Below are positions 1 to 9,724 of a DNA stretch of 16,840 nucleotides, one piece after another (position 1 is the first letter of the stretch; every line of letters starts with the position of its first letter). Source of the stretch: an uncultured Burkholderiales bacterium. Lineage in GTDB: Bacteria > Pseudomonadota > Gammaproteobacteria > Burkholderiales > Burkholderiaceae_C. The notes under the pieces were generated by a model. The model saw only the letters and a list, made by a program, of their open reading frames with translations, searched no databases and had not been told where the DNA came from. The stretch covers positions 1-16,840 of the forward strand of contig CAIODE010000507.1 in assembly GCA_903856875.1 (NCBI GenBank), read 5' to 3'. The translations under genes were made by a program, and so were the position numbers.

Positions 1-137
1 GCGCAAATGAATTCAACGCCCTGGACATTGCGCTCGATCATGTGCTCGACAGCGTTACCGCCGCCACCGCCCACGCCGATCACTTTGATTTGCGTTCCTT
101 GGTTGAACTCTTCGACTTGGATCATTTCAATGCTCAT
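1..137 (-). CDS. ftsZ: Cell division protein FtsZ, N-terminal fragment (runs off left edge)
   Basis: FtsZ is the tubulin-like GTPase that polymerises into the cytoplasmic Z ring and recruits the divisome. Only the first 45 codons and two bases of the next are present. The fragment begins [11 protein letters not shown] and contains the N-terminal strand and glycine-rich nucleotide-binding loop, [18 protein letters not shown], at about residues 18-35, which is diagnostic of the family. The ATG at 135-137 follows a strong Shine-Dalgarno, AGGAG, six bases upstream (144-148). The gene lies downstream of ftsA, as in nearly all proteobacterial dcw clusters, but unlike its neighbours it is separated from the previous gene by 129 bp, so it may have extra control of its own. 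The GTPase signature and the C-terminal tail that binds FtsA and ZipA lie outside the window. Confidence 0.97.
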   Translation of the reverse strand, partial: MSIEMIQVEEFNQGTQIKVIGVGGGGGNAVEHMIERNVQGVEFIC

Positions 138-266
138 GGTGCTCTCCTAAAACTGTTGCAGTTGCTTAAAAATTGATTTTTGAAAATTTTATTTTTATGG
201 AATACAGAGGGATTCAACATCGCTGATGAGGACTCCCCCTTGCCAAGTAAAGTTTGCGCCAATCCA
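138..266 (-). promoter_or_regulatory. ftsA-ftsZ spacer with ftsZ ribosome binding site
   Basis: This is the longest gap inside the cluster (129 bp) and is AT-rich near ftsZ, with runs of A and T at about 165-200. It contains a clear Shine-Dalgarno for ftsZ (AGGAG, 144-148). A separate ftsZ promoter would be plausible here. The best elements I can see are TTGAAT at about 212-217 and TAAAAT further downstream, but they are about 20 bp apart, too far for a normal sigma-70 promoter, so I do not call one. No terminator-like hairpin with a T tract was found. Confidence 0.4.
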
Positions 267-1496
267 TCAGAAGTTCCCCACGATGAAATCTTTGAAACGC
301 GTGAAGGCATTGTTCATCGAACCCTTCTTCTGCGAAACTTTGAAACCTCTTAAGCGTGCCAAACGGGCTTCTTCCATCAAGCCCATCACAGTCGCTACGC
401 GCGGTTGACTGACCATGTCAGACAAGGCGCCGTTGTATTTGGGAACGCCGCGGCGTACAGGCTTCAAGAAGATGTCTTCGCCCAATTCCACCATGCCCGG
501 CATGACGGCGCTACCACCTGTCAGCACAATGCCGGAGGACAAAACTTCTTCGTAACCTGATTCGCGAATGACCTGCTGAACCAGCGAAAAAATTTCTTCG
601 ACGCGCGGCTCGATCACACCGGCCAAAGCTTGCTTGGACAACATGCGCGGTGCGCGGTCTCCCAAGCCAGGTACTTCGACTTGTGCCTCAGGATCGGCCA
701 ACAATTGCTTGGCGCAACCACTTTCCACTTTGATGTCTTCGGCATCTTTGGTGGGGGTACGCAGTGCCATGGCAATGTCGCTGGTAATCAAATCGCCTGC
801 AATGGGAATGACCGCGGTGTGGCGAATAGCGCCATTGGTGAAGATGGCCACATCGGTGGTACCTGCGCCAATGTCTACGCAGGCCACACCTAACTCACGT
901 TCGTCTTCAGTGAGCACTGCCAAGCTGGAAGACAAGGGGTTGAGCAACAACTGATCGACTTCTAAGCCGCAACGGCGCACACACTTGATGATGTTCTCGG
1001 CAGCACTTTGCGCACCGGTGACGATGTGCACCTTGGCTTCAAGGCGCATGCCGCTCATGCCAATGGGCTCTTTCACATCTTGGCCATCAATCACAAACTC
1101 TTGGGGCGCGACCAACAACAAGCGCTGGTCTGTTGAGATGTTGATCGCACGGGCTGTTTCAACCACACGCGCAACATCGGCTGGCGTCACTTCTTTGTCT
1201 TTCACAGCCACCATGCCACTAGAGTTCAAACCGCGAATGTGACTTCCCGTGATACCCGTATTCACGCGGGTAATTTTGCAGTCTGCCATCAACTCGGCTT
1301 CTTTCAAAGCTTGCTGGATGCTCTGCACCGTGGCGTCTATATTGACCACCACACCGCGTTTCAAGCCATTGCCAGGCGCGACGCCCATGCCGGCCAACTT
1401 CAATTCGCCACCTGGCATGACCTCGGCAACGACGACCATGACCTTGGAAGTTCCAATGTCGAGACCGACCACCAAATCTTTGTATTCTTTTGCCAT
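267..1496 (-). CDS. ftsA: Cell division protein FtsA
   Basis: FtsA is an actin-like ATPase that tethers FtsZ filaments to the inner membrane and recruits later divisome proteins. The 409-residue product has the actin-fold motifs in order: phosphate 1 (GLDIGTSK, residues 11-18), the FtsA-specific 1C subdomain (about 85-165), phosphate 2 (VDIGAGTTDVAIF, 207-219) and the adenosine motif (GIVLTGGSAVMPG, 322-334). The C-terminal segment AFTRFKDFIVGNF (397-409) fits the conserved amphipathic membrane-targeting helix. Length is close to the E. coli protein (420). The start is the ATG at 1494-1496, where homologues begin (MAKEYKDLVVGLDIG), although only a poor Shine-Dalgarno precedes it (a GGA four bases before the ATG). 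It lies 38 bp after ftsQ and 129 bp before ftsZ. Confidence 0.98.
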   Translation of the reverse strand: MAKEYKDLVVGLDIGTSKVMVVVAEVMPGGELKLAGMGVAPGNGLKRGVVVNIDATVQSIQQALKEAELMADCKITRVNTGITGSHIRGLNSSGMVAVKDKEVTPADVARVVETARAINISTDQRLLLVAPQEFVIDGQDVKEPIGMSGMRLEAKVHIVTGAQSAAENIIKCVRRCGLEVDQLLLNPLSSSLAVLTEDERELGVACVDIGAGTTDVAIFTNGAIRHTAVIPIAGDLITSDIAMALRTPTKDAEDIKVESGCAKQLLADPEAQVEVPGLGDRAPRMLSKQALAGVIEPRVEEIFSLVQQVIRESGYEEVLSSGIVLTGGSAVMPGMVELGEDIFLKPVRRGVPKYNGALSDMVSQPRVATVMGLMEEARLARLRGFKVSQKKGSMNNAFTRFKDFIVGNF

Positions 1497-1534
1497 ATGT
1501 CCAACCGTTCTGATCTAAATCTTCAATCTGCCAA

Positions 1535-2323
1535 TTAAGGTTTCTTTGCACTGTCTGCTGTCAAGGTTGTTACACCTCTCAACCTCAGCGCATAAGCACT
1601 CTCGTAACGCAAGTCCGCCGATAACAAGGAGCTTGTCGTGCGACCATATCGAGAAGCAACTTGCGTCAATGTTTTGAAAAACGATTGAAGCCTGTCGCCA
1701 ATTTCCTGCTGCGTACCGTGACCCAACTCCAAAGTTGCACCTGATTCCAACTGTGCAGACCAACTGCCTCGCTGACTCAGCTCTAACTTGTCCAAACCCA
1801 TGTCCATCTTTTCCATCCGTGGCTTGAGAAATTTGAACATCTCCAAAACAATTTTGGCCTGCGACTCCGGCCCCTTCAGTGTGGGCAATGCGTCGCTGTC
1901 TACATCGTCTGCATTCACTTCAAAAATGGCACCTTCAAGGCTCAAAAATTTGCCATCGCCATCACCGCCCCACTGCGCCACAGGCTGAAATTCATCCAAA
2001 GTCACTGACAAACGATTTGGAAATTCTCGGCGCACCAGCGCAGATCGAATCCAAGGAATTTGCTCAAATGCATGTCGTGCTTGTAACAAATTCAAGGTGA
2101 AAAAATTGCCAGAAAGTTGCGGCACCACATTGGCACGCAGCATGACAGGGTTGCTGTGCGTCACATTGCCGCGCACGGTGATGCTTTGAATTGAAAAGAC
2201 AGGATGCCGCAGTAGCCAACTGATGCTACTGGCCACACACAAAACCAATGCCAGCACAAAGAGGCCGATGGAAGTCCATTGCATGACTCGCACATCCATG
2301 GGCAAGACGATTGGCTTTTTCAT
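1535..2323 (-). CDS. ftsQ: Cell division protein FtsQ
   Basis: FtsQ is a bitopic inner-membrane protein that joins FtsL and FtsB in the divisome and helps control septal synthesis. The 262-residue product has a short basic cytoplasmic tail, one transmembrane helix (about 16-38), a POTRA domain (about 43-111, [11 protein letters not shown] through RLSVTLDEF) and a beta domain ending in the conserved [16 protein letters not shown] (235-250). The frame stays open 20 codons further upstream, but that stretch overlaps ddl. I chose the ATG at 2321-2323 because it gives a normal FtsQ N-terminus ([12 protein letters not shown]), lies in an ATGA overlap with the ddl stop, and has AAAGGTG about seven bases upstream. 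The sequence is divergent, as usual for FtsQ; the identification rests on architecture plus position between ddl and ftsA. Confidence 0.95.
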   Translation of the reverse strand: MKKPIVLPMDVRVMQWTSIGLFVLALVLCVASSISWLLRHPVFSIQSITVRGNVTHSNPVMLRANVVPQLSGNFFTLNLLQARHAFEQIPWIRSALVRREFPNRLSVTLDEFQPVAQWGGDGDGKFLSLEGAIFEVNADDVDSDALPTLKGPESQAKIVLEMFKFLKPRMEKMDMGLDKLELSQRGSWSAQLESGATLELGHGTQQEIGDRLQSFFKTLTQVASRYGRTTSSLLSADLRYESAYALRLRGVTTLTADSAKKP

Positions 2324-3297
2324 GCGCCACCTTTCGAGAAGCTTGAATGCTCCAAGCTGGCAGAGGCCAGCAGGTGAATGCACAAATCTTCGTAGCTCAT
2401 GCCCGCCGCTTTGGCCGACATGGGCACCAAAGAGTGGCTGGTCATACCGGGCGACGTGTTGATTTCCAATAGATAGGGTTGACGCGTCAGTGCATCGATC
2501 ATGACGTCAACACGGCCCCAACCTTTGCAATCCAAGACTTGATAAGCCTTGACCGCGTGGGCTTGAATGGCTTTTTCTTCCGCTTCAGGCAAGCCGGATG
2601 GCACCAAGTACTGGGTATCGTTTGTAAAGTATTTGTGTTGATAGTTGTAGTTGCCAGCAGGCGCAACGATTCGAATGACAGGCAATGCTTTGGCGTCATC
2701 ACCTTCGCCCAAAATAGGACAAGTGACTTCATCGCCTGAAATGAATTGCTCGCACAAAATATCGGCATCGCATTGGGCAGCATCTTCAAGCGCTTTGAGC
2801 AGATCGCTGGCCTGCGTCACTTTGGTCAAGCCAATGGAAGAACCCTCACGGGCGGGCTTCACAATGAGGGGCAGACCTAAGCTTTGGAGCACACGCGCTT
2901 GGGCTTCAGGGCCCATGTCATTTTGCTTCAGCAACACATAACGGGGGGTAGGTACATTTTCTGACAACCACACCCGTTTGGTCATGGTTTTATCGATGGC
3001 GATGCTGGATGCCATGACACCCGACCCGGTGTAGGGGATGCCCAACAATTCAAGCGCACCTTGCACGGTGCCGTCCTCGCCAAACCGGCCATGGAGCGCA
3101 ATGAAGCAGCGCTGGAACCCTTCTTGTTGAAGATCGGACAGATTGCGTTCGGCAGGATCGAAAGCATGTGCATCGACGCCTTGTAATTTCAAGGCAGCGA
3201 GTACGCCATGGCCTGACATGAAAGAGATTTCGCGTTCGGCCGATTGACCGCCCATGAGGACCGCCACTTTGCCAAAATTCTGAGAAGCAATGCTCAT
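2320..3297 (-). CDS. ddlB: D-alanine--D-alanine ligase
   Basis: This cytoplasmic ATP-grasp enzyme joins two D-alanines into the dipeptide that MurF adds to the muropeptide. The 325-residue product has the N-terminal motif [14 protein letters not shown] (13-26) with the conserved glutamate that binds the first D-Ala, [14 protein letters not shown] (67-80), the ATP-grasp region [10 protein letters not shown] (147-156) and the Mg-binding motif [16 protein letters not shown] (277-292). E. coli DdlB has 306 residues; the extra length is mostly a short C-terminal tail ([12 protein letters not shown]). The frame is open 21 codons further upstream inside murC, but the ATG at 3295-3297 is preferred: it lies in an ATGA overlap with the murC stop, has GGGAGG upstream, and starts where the family starts. 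A second ddl gene elsewhere in the genome cannot be excluded; position supports the B type. Confidence 0.97.
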   Translation of the reverse strand: MSIASQNFGKVAVLMGGQSAEREISFMSGHGVLAALKLQGVDAHAFDPAERNLSDLQQEGFQRCFIALHGRFGEDGTVQGALELLGIPYTGSGVMASSIAIDKTMTKRVWLSENVPTPRYVLLKQNDMGPEAQARVLQSLGLPLIVKPAREGSSIGLTKVTQASDLLKALEDAAQCDADILCEQFISGDEVTCPILGEGDDAKALPVIRIVAPAGNYNYQHKYFTNDTQYLVPSGLPEAEEKAIQAHAVKAYQVLDCKGWGRVDVMIDALTRQPYLLEINTSPGMTSHSLVPMSAKAAGMSYEDLCIHLLASASLEHSSFSKGGA

Positions 3298-4703
3298 GCA
3301 GCACCTCCCATTTTTTGAACTTGGGCAGGCACTGCGCCAATGGAGCCGGCACCCATGCAAATGACGATGTCATTGTCTTTTGCATTGTCAAAAATAGCCT
3401 GCGCCATGGCCTCAATTTTATCGATAAAAACAGGTTCAATTTTGCCCGCAATGCGAAGTGCACGAGATAAAGATCGGCCATCCGCCGCGACGATGGGCGC
3501 CTCACCTGCCGCATAAACTTCTGACAACAAAACAGTGTCGGCACCTTGGCTGATGACGCTCACAAAATCTTCAAAGCAATCGCGTGTTCGGCTGTAGCGG
3601 TGCGGCTGAAATGCCAACACCAAGCGGCGACCAGGAAAGGCGCCGCGCGCAGCAGCCAGCGTGGCAGCCATTTCAACAGGATGGTGGCCATAGTCGTCAA
3701 TCAATGTAAAGCTACCCGCTTGTTTCAAGAGCTTCACCTGACCATAACTCTGGAAGCGACGGCCAACACCCCTGAAGTTGGCCAAAGCGCGTTTCACGTC
3801 TGCATCCTCAACACCTAGCTCCACGGCCACAGACATTGCGGCTAAAGCATTCAAGACATTGTGAAGACCCGGCAAGTTCAGAACAATGTTCAGATCGGGC
3901 AAGACCACGCCATTGCGTCGCTGCACAGTGAAATGCATTTTTCCATTGTCTGCCCTTACATCAACAGCTCTAATTTGAGCCCCTTCTTCCAGTCCATAGG
4001 TGGTCACAGGGCGAGCCAACTGATCGACAATGCTTTGGACACCTGGATCGTCTGAACACAAAATGGCTGTACCGTAAAACGGCATGCGGTGTAGAAACTC
4101 AACAAAGGCCGACTTGAGCTTTTCAAAATCATGGCCATACGTTTCCATGTGGTCGGCATCAATGTTGGTCACAACCGACATCACGGGCAACAAATTCAGG
4201 AAAGATGCGTCTGATTCGTCGGCTTCCACCACGATGTAGTCACCCGTGCCTAGCTTAGCGTTCGTGCCTGCACTGTTCAATCGACCGCCAATGACAAAGG
4301 TCGGATCTAGGCCTCCTTCGGCCAACACACTGGCCACCAAACTGGTGGTGGTGGTTTTGCCATGGGTGCCCGCAATGGCAATGCCCTGCTTCATGCGCAT
4401 TAACTCGGCCAGCATGACAGCGCGTGGCACCACAGGAATATGGCGCGACCTGGCAACCAACACTTCAGGGTTGTCGGCCTTCACGGCGGTTGAAGTGACC
4501 ACCGCATCGGCGCCTTTGACGTTGTCGGCACTGTGGCCTACGTGCGTTTGAATGCCCAAGGTTGCCAAACGCCTGAGGGTGCTGCTGTCAGACAAATCAG
4601 AACCTGAAATGGTGTAACCCAAATTGAACAAGACTTCGGCAATACCGCTCATGCCGGAGCCACCGACGCCAATGAAGTGAATGTGACGAATGGCGTGTTT
4701 CAT
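3294..4703 (-). CDS. murC: UDP-N-acetylmuramate--L-alanine ligase MurC
   Basis: MurC catalyses the ATP-dependent addition of L-alanine to UDP-MurNAc, the first amino acid of the stem peptide, in the cytoplasm. The 469-residue product has the Rossmann-like N-terminal domain with [15 protein letters not shown] (9-23), the ATP-binding P-loop GTHGKTTTT (112-120), the central-domain motif EADESDASF (160-168), DDYGHHP (336-342) at the start of the C-terminal domain, and the GAGSIG motif (451-456). The frame extends 21 codons further upstream into murG, but the start at 4701-4703 ([15 protein letters not shown]) matches the family, sits in an ATGA overlap with the murG stop, and has GAGGT about nine bases before it. 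It is placed between murG and ddl as in E. coli. Confidence 0.98.
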   Translation of the reverse strand: MKHAIRHIHFIGVGGSGMSGIAEVLFNLGYTISGSDLSDSSTLRRLATLGIQTHVGHSADNVKGADAVVTSTAVKADNPEVLVARSRHIPVVPRAVMLAELMRMKQGIAIAGTHGKTTTTSLVASVLAEGGLDPTFVIGGRLNSAGTNAKLGTGDYIVVEADESDASFLNLLPVMSVVTNIDADHMETYGHDFEKLKSAFVEFLHRMPFYGTAILCSDDPGVQSIVDQLARPVTTYGLEEGAQIRAVDVRADNGKMHFTVQRRNGVVLPDLNIVLNLPGLHNVLNALAAMSVAVELGVEDADVKRALANFRGVGRRFQSYGQVKLLKQAGSFTLIDDYGHHPVEMAATLAAARGAFPGRRLVLAFQPHRYSRTRDCFEDFVSVISQGADTVLLSEVYAAGEAPIVAADGRSLSRALRIAGKIEPVFIDKIEAMAQAIFDNAKDNDIVICMGAGSIGAVPAQVQKMGGAA

Positions 4704-5761
4704 GCGGCCAATACCTCGCAAGCAGCCACCACTTCGCGGGTCGCTCCGGTCTTTTTGAGGGCCCATGCTTTTTCTGCACAGGCCAGCAATTCTTCCCGTG
4801 TGATGCTGCCAAGGCGCTCTGCCAAAGCCTCAGCGGTCAGCTGCGCTTGCGGCATGAGCCAGCCACCGCCTTGAGCCACCAAGAAATTGGCGTTGGTGGT
4901 TTGGTGATCGTCCACAGCAAAAGGGAATGGCACATAAATGGCCGCTGCGCCAATGGCCGCAATTTCGGTCACGGTGCTGGCACCCGATCGGCAAATGATC
5001 AGGTCAGCCTCTGCAAAAGCTTGTGCCGTGTCTTCAATAAAAGGTGTGAGTTTGGCTTGCACGCCTGCGTTGGCGTAATTCGATTTGAGCGCATCAATTT
5101 GCTTGGCCCCACTTTGATGGACCACAACAGGACGCTTGTGCTCTGGCAACAAAGCCAAGGCCTTGGGCACCAAGTCATTCAAAGCTTGCGCGCCCAAACT
5201 GCCGCCCACCACCCACAACTTGAGGGGGCCAGTGCGGCCAGCAAAACGCAAAGCAGGTGCAGGCTTGTTTAAAAAATCTGGGCGCAAAGGATTGCCCACC
5301 CAAATGGCATTTTTCAAAACATCAGGGAACGCGCTGTAAATGCGGTCTGCCACGCCTGCTAAAACTTTGTTGGCCATGCCGGCCACTGAGTTTTGTTCGT
5401 GCAACACCAGAGGTTTACCCAACAGAACAGACATCATGCCGCCCGGAAAAGTGATGTAGCCCCCTAAGCCCACCACCACATCAGGCTTGACGCGTCGAAC
5501 CACTTGGATGCTTTGCCAGAAAGCTTTCAGCAATTTCAAAGGCAAAAAGATCAAACTGCTCAAACCCTTGCCGCGAACACCCCCAAACTCCACAGGCTCA
5601 AAGGGGAAGCCACGCTCGGGCACCCATTGACTTTCCATGTTGCCGGGTACGCCCAGCCAATGCACGCGCCATCCGGCATCTCGCAAAGATTCAGCCACAG
5701 CCAAGCCTGGGAAGATGTGCCCACCCGTTCCGCCCGCCATGATCAATGCGCAGTGACTCAT
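4700..5761 (-). CDS. murG: UDP-N-acetylglucosamine transferase MurG (lipid II synthase)
   Basis: MurG is a peripheral inner-membrane GT-B glycosyltransferase that adds GlcNAc from UDP-GlcNAc to lipid I, giving lipid II. The 353-residue product has the first glycine-rich loop [12 protein letters not shown] (8-19), LGGYITFPG (99-107), HEQNSVAG (121-128), the second glycine loop [13 protein letters not shown] (184-196), and the UDP-GlcNAc site around [10 protein letters not shown] (257-266) followed by [14 protein letters not shown] (278-291). All key motifs are intact and the length matches E. coli MurG (355). The ATG at 5759-5761 overlaps the ftsW stop as ATGA and has AGGTGG upstream, supporting this start over the internal Met8. 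Confidence 0.98.
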   Translation of the reverse strand: MSHCALIMAGGTGGHIFPGLAVAESLRDAGWRVHWLGVPGNMESQWVPERGFPFEPVEFGGVRGKGLSSLIFLPLKLLKAFWQSIQVVRRVKPDVVVGLGGYITFPGGMMSVLLGKPLVLHEQNSVAGMANKVLAGVADRIYSAFPDVLKNAIWVGNPLRPDFLNKPAPALRFAGRTGPLKLWVVGGSLGAQALNDLVPKALALLPEHKRPVVVHQSGAKQIDALKSNYANAGVQAKLTPFIEDTAQAFAEADLIICRSGASTVTEIAAIGAAAIYVPFPFAVDDHQTTNANFLVAQGGGWLMPQAQLTAEALAERLGSITREELLACAEKAWALKKTGATREVVAACEVLAA

Positions 5762-7032
5762 ATTCGGCCACCTCGCATCATTTGTTTGTTCTCGGCATCT
5801 ATTCGAAGCACGATGGCAATGGCCACCAGATTAAGCAAAATAGCCGACCCGCCATAACTCATGAGCGGCAAGGTCAAACCTTTGGTGGGCAACGCGCCCA
5901 AGTTAACGCCCATGTTGATGAAGGATTGGAATCCAATCCAAATACCAACACCCTGCGCCACCAACCCTGCAAAGGTTCGATCAAGGGCCAAGGCTTGACG
6001 ACCAATGACCATGATGCGACGACTGAGCCACAAGAACATGCCAATGACAGCAATCACACCGATCAAGCCGAACTCTTCTCCAATGACAGCCAGCAAGAAA
6101 TCGGTATGCGCCTCAGGTAACCAGTGCAGCTTCTCAACACTGCCGCCCAAGCCCACACCAAAAATTTCCCCACGGCCAATGGCGATCAGAGAGTGCGACA
6201 ACTGATAGCCTTTGCCCAAAGTGTGCGTGGGATCCCAAGGATCGAGGTACGCAAAAATGCGCTCACGGCGCCACGGTGAGGCGGCAATCATCATGGCAAA
6301 GGCAAAGACCAAGATGGCCAAAATCAAGAAGAACATGCGAGCATTGACACCGCCTAAAAACAAAATACCCATGGCAATGATGGCAATCACCAAAAAGGCA
6401 CCCATGTCAGGTTCGGCCAGCAAGAAGATACCCGCCAAAGCCACCGCAGCGCCCATTGGCAGAACAGCGCGGAAGAAGCGTTCTTTGACTTCCATCTTGC
6501 GCACCATGTAGTCGGATGCGTAAATGATGACGGCCAACTTAGCAAACTCTGAAGGTTGAAAGTTCATCACACCCAGAGAAATCCAGCGCCGTGCACCATT
6601 CACACCTTTGCCAATGAAAGGAATGAGAACTGCCGCCAAAAGGACCAATGAAAAGATGAACAAGGGCCTGGCATTTTTCTCCCAAGTTTCTAAAGGTACT
6701 TGGAAGGCCAACAGCGCAACACCAAATCCAATCGAGATGGAAATGATGTGCCGCACCAAGAAATGCGTTTGTGAATATTTGGCAAATTTGGGGTTGTCCG
6801 GCATGGCAATGCTGGCTGAATACACCATGACCATGCCCCACATCAACAGCGCCACCACCAACCACACCATGGTCTGATCGATGTTTTGAATCTTGCCCTG
6901 GGCTGAGCCGTTTTTGGCATAGTCGTAGCTGCCCAAGTTCACAGGCAAACCACCTTCTGCCGCACCTTGCAGTCGGCCGCGGCTCAGAACGCCACCGCTC
7001 CAAGCCAACATGCGAGACCACATCTCGGTCAT
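5758..7032 (-). CDS. ftsW: Septal peptidoglycan glycosyltransferase FtsW
   Basis: FtsW is a SEDS-family polytopic membrane enzyme that polymerises lipid II at the septum together with FtsI. The 424-residue product has a cytoplasmic N-terminal tail of about 50 residues, then about ten hydrophobic segments starting near residue 54. SEDS motifs are visible: KGVNGARRW (142-150), QPSEFAKL (159-166), LAEPDMG (205-211), the periplasmic loop motif LPEAHTDF (305-312) and, near the C-terminus, [19 protein letters not shown]. By alignment from memory with E. coli FtsW, Asp311 of HTDF corresponds to the proposed catalytic aspartate. SEDS membership is certain; assignment to FtsW rather than RodA rests on the HTDF context, position between murD and murG, and pairing with ftsI in the same cluster. 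The start lies in an ATGA overlap with murD, with GGAG upstream. Confidence 0.97.
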   Translation of the reverse strand: MTEMWSRMLAWSGGVLSRGRLQGAAEGGLPVNLGSYDYAKNGSAQGKIQNIDQTMVWLVVALLMWGMVMVYSASIAMPDNPKFAKYSQTHFLVRHIISISIGFGVALLAFQVPLETWEKNARPLFIFSLVLLAAVLIPFIGKGVNGARRWISLGVMNFQPSEFAKLAVIIYASDYMVRKMEVKERFFRAVLPMGAAVALAGIFLLAEPDMGAFLVIAIIAMGILFLGGVNARMFFLILAILVFAFAMMIAASPWRRERIFAYLDPWDPTHTLGKGYQLSHSLIAIGRGEIFGVGLGGSVEKLHWLPEAHTDFLLAVIGEEFGLIGVIAVIGMFLWLSRRIMVIGRQALALDRTFAGLVAQGVGIWIGFQSFINMGVNLGALPTKGLTLPLMSYGGSAILLNLVAIAIVLRIDAENKQMMRGGRI

Positions 7033-8543
7033 AGCGCACTCTCCATCGCTTGGCCAGCTGCTTCGGCAATCTCAGCCACTGCCAGACAGAAGACTTCAGC
7101 CCGATGCGGGTAGTCTCGGAACATGTCAAAGCTGGCACAAGCCGGCGACAGCAAAATAGCATCGCCCGCTTGCGCTATGTCCTTCGCCGCATTTACCGCT
7201 TCAGCCATGCTGCTGGCATCTATCAAGGGAACGCCACACGATTTAATTTCTTCACGGATCAAAGGCGCATCTCGACCGATCAAAACCACAGCCCTTGCAT
7301 ATCTGGCCACGGGTTCAGCCAAAGGCGAGAAGTCTTGACCTTTGCCTTCGCCGCCTAAAATGACCACCACACTTCGCTCGGCGCCTAAGCCCAACAAGGC
7401 AGCCACTGTGGCGCCTACGTTGGTGCCCTTGCTGTCGTCAAAATATTCAACGTCATTCACAATGGCCACGGACGACACACGATGCGGCTCGCCTTTGTAT
7501 TCACGCAAACCAAACAACATTGACGCCAAGCCAGCACCCGTGCTGGTGGCCAAGGCCAATGCTGCCAAGGCATTCACAGCATTGTGGCGGCCCCGAATGC
7601 GCAGCGCATCGGCTGGCATCAAACGTTGGATGTGAATTTCCTCGACTTCGCCTTTGCGCAAACGACGCGTTTCATCGGCTTCAAGCGCACGCACCAACCA
7701 AGTCATGCCGTTGACAGTTTCCAAACCAAAGTCACCTGGGCGCTCAGGCATTTCAGCGCCGTAGGTGACATGAGCACGCACCATCGGCTTTTGCAGTTTG
7801 ACGCGAACAGGTTCTGGCAACATGGCCATCACACGCGCGTCATCGCGGTTCAAGACCATCAAGGAATTGGCACCAAATATTTTTTCTTTGGCGGCCGCGT
7901 AAGCTGCCATGTTGCCGTGCCAATCCAAATGGTCTTGGGTGATGTTCAAAACTGTGGCCGCATTGGGTTCAAAGGGGCCCGCGTTGTCGAGTTGAAAGCT
8001 TGACAACTCCAAGACCCAAACTTCAGGCAGCTCTGTTGTCAAAGACAAACGCAAGGTGTCTAGCAAAGTGGGGCCAATGTTGCCTGCCACCTTCACAGTT
8101 TTGCCGGCGCGTTCAATCAACTGCCCTGTGAGTGCCGTGACGGTTGTTTTGCCGTTGGTCCCAGTGATGGCCAAGACCTGCGGCGCATAGTCTATTGTTG
8201 CCTTTAGATTTTCCAAGGCTTGTACAAATAAACTTAATTCACCACCCACCCACAGACCCAAGACCTTGGCAGCCTCCAACACAGGTGCTGTTTCTACGGG
8301 TGCAAGTCCTGGACTGGCAAAGACGGCGCGCACTGAAGTGCCTTCAACCAAATGGGCCGCAAAGGCGCCTGACTTGAATTGAACTTCAGGCAACTCAGTT
8401 TTGAGAACTTGTAAATTAGCGGGCGCTTCACGCGTATCGGCCACCGTCACATCGGCGCCCATCTCTGCACACCAGCGAGCCATGGCCAGGCCAGAGCTTC
8501 CCAGCCCTAGAATCAAAATGTGTTGGCCTTGAAGGTATTGCAT
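7029..8543 (-). CDS. murD: UDP-N-acetylmuramoylalanine--D-glutamate ligase MurD
   Basis: MurD adds D-glutamate to UDP-MurNAc-L-Ala using ATP in the cytoplasm. The 504-residue product has the N-terminal UDP-binding domain ([17 protein letters not shown], 8-24), the P-loop [13 protein letters not shown] (126-138), the central motif [11 protein letters not shown] (200-210), the domain-linker motif [14 protein letters not shown] (315-328), the C-terminal [11 protein letters not shown] (369-379) and [20 protein letters not shown] (466-485). It is longer than E. coli MurD (438), mainly through an extra segment at about residues 245-310, between the ATPase core and the RGRHN motif. The frame is open 30 codons upstream inside mraY; I prefer the ATG at 8541-8543 ([13 protein letters not shown]), two bases after the mraY stop, because it matches the family N-terminus. 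The Shine-Dalgarno is weak (a GAG in the end of mraY). Confidence 0.97.
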   Translation of the reverse strand: MQYLQGQHILILGLGSSGLAMARWCAEMGADVTVADTREAPANLQVLKTELPEVQFKSGAFAAHLVEGTSVRAVFASPGLAPVETAPVLEAAKVLGLWVGGELSLFVQALENLKATIDYAPQVLAITGTNGKTTVTALTGQLIERAGKTVKVAGNIGPTLLDTLRLSLTTELPEVWVLELSSFQLDNAGPFEPNAATVLNITQDHLDWHGNMAAYAAAKEKIFGANSLMVLNRDDARVMAMLPEPVRVKLQKPMVRAHVTYGAEMPERPGDFGLETVNGMTWLVRALEADETRRLRKGEVEEIHIQRLMPADALRIRGRHNAVNALAALALATSTGAGLASMLFGLREYKGEPHRVSSVAIVNDVEYFDDSKGTNVGATVAALLGLGAERSVVVILGGEGKGQDFSPLAEPVARYARAVVLIGRDAPLIREEIKSCGVPLIDASSMAEAVNAAKDIAQAGDAILLSPACASFDMFRDYPHRAEVFCLAVAEIAEAAGQAMESAL

Positions 8544-8545
8544 CT

Positions 8546-9724
8546 TTATCTCAGCTTCAAAGTCGACAAGCCCACCAAGCACAGCAGCATGGTGATGATC
8601 CAAAAACGCACAACCACTTGGGTTTCTTTCCAACCACTTTTTTCAAAGTGATGGTGCAAAGGGGCCATCTTCAAAATTCTGCGACCTTCGCCATATTTCT
8701 TTTTGGTGTATTTGAAATAAGAAACTTGCGCCATCACTGACAAGGCTTCCACCACAAAAATTCCACCCATGATGGCCAGCACAATTTCTTGACGAACAAT
8801 GACAGCAATGGTTCCGAGTGCACCGCCTAAAGCCAGCGCGCCCACATCGCCCATGAACACTTGCGCCGGGTGTGTGTTGAACCACAAGAAAGCCAAGCCC
8901 GCACCGGCCATGGCTGCACAGAAGATCAACAATTCACCAGCGCCTGGTATGTAGGGCAGGAACAAATATTTGGCGTACACAGAACTGCCAGTGACGTAAG
9001 CAAACACGCCCAATGCGGAGCCCACCATGACCACCGGCATGATGGCCAAGCCATCAAGACCATCGGTCAAGTTCACAGCATTGCTCGATCCGACAATGAC
9101 CAAGTAAGTAAGCACCACAAAACCAAACACACCCAAGGGGTAACTCACTTCTTTGAAGAACGGCACCATCAAGCCTGCTTTGGGCGGCAAGTTCACATCA
9201 AAGCCGGAAATGGCCCAACTCATGAACAAGTCGAGCACTCGCAGGTTCGAGCTTTCAGAAATACTGAAAACCAAATAGAAGGCAGCCAGCAAGCCAATCA
9301 CGGATTGCCAAAAATATTTTTCACGCGACCGCATGCCTTCGGGATCTTTGTTCACCACTTTGCGCCAGTCGTCTGCCCAGCCAATGGCGCCAAACCCCAA
9401 GGTCACAATGAGCACAATCCACACAAAGCGATTGGACAAGTCAAACCACAAGAAGGTGCTGATGGAAATCGATAACAAAATCAGAACACCCCCCATGGTG
9501 GGCGTGCCACTTTTTGCCATGTGTGTCTCCATGCCATACCCACGAATCGGTTGGCCAATTTTGAGTGCGGCCAAATGACGAATCACAGCAGGGCCAGCAA
9601 TGAGGCCAATGAGCAATGAGGTCAAAGCGGCCATCACTGCGCGGAAAGTAATGTATTGAAAAACACGCAAGAAGCCCCACTCAGGGGATAAGCTTTGCAA
9701 CCATTGCGCTAAATTAAGCAGCAT
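8546..9724 (-). CDS. mraY: Phospho-N-acetylmuramoyl-pentapeptide-transferase MraY (lipid I synthase)
   Basis: MraY is a polytopic inner-membrane enzyme that transfers phospho-MurNAc-pentapeptide from UDP to undecaprenyl phosphate, making lipid I. The 392-residue product has many hydrophobic segments and the active-site motifs of the family: KSGTPTMGG (71-79), the paired aspartates in GWADDWRKV (115-123, D118 and D119), [14 protein letters not shown] (214-227), [12 protein letters not shown] (290-301) and the histidine cluster PLHHHFE (355-361). Catalytic aspartates and histidines all appear intact. The frame is open 18 codons further upstream, but the ATG at 9722-9724 ([12 protein letters not shown]) matches known N-termini. 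This start overlaps the murF 3' end by 11 bp and has only a weak AGAGAG upstream, so coupling to murF translation is likely. Confidence 0.98.
   Translation of the reverse strand: MLLNLAQWLQSLSPEWGFLRVFQYITFRAVMAALTSLLIGLIAGPAVIRHLAALKIGQPIRGYGMETHMAKSGTPTMGGVLILLSISISTFLWFDLSNRFVWIVLIVTLGFGAIGWADDWRKVVNKDPEGMRSREKYFWQSVIGLLAAFYLVFSISESSNLRVLDLFMSWAISGFDVNLPPKAGLMVPFFKEVSYPLGVFGFVVLTYLVIVGSSNAVNLTDGLDGLAIMPVVMVGSALGVFAYVTGSSVYAKYLFLPYIPGAGELLIFCAAMAGAGLAFLWFNTHPAQVFMGDVGALALGGALGTIAVIVRQEIVLAIMGGIFVVEALSVMAQVSYFKYTKKKYGEGRRILKMAPLHHHFEKSGWKETQVVVRFWIITMLLCLVGLSTLKLR

Noticed and set aside
226..408. Plus-strand 60-codon frame over the ftsA end and spacer
   Set aside because: Mostly the antisense of the ftsA C-terminal helix; no family resemblance.
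4704..4766. Upstream-extended murC (and similar extensions of ddl, ftsQ, murD, mraY and rsmH)
   Set aside because: Each extension lies in the preceding gene and lacks family similarity; the shorter starts fit homologues and mostly fall at ATGA overlaps.
6400..6480. Interpreting the SEDS protein as RodA
   Set aside because: Its place between murD and murG, and the ftsI gene in the same cluster, point to FtsW.
8861..9475. Plus-strand open frame of 204 codons antisense to mraY
   Set aside because: It lies wholly inside mraY, whose catalytic motifs are intact; its translation is rich in His and Gln, typical of antisense shadow frames, with no recognisable domain.
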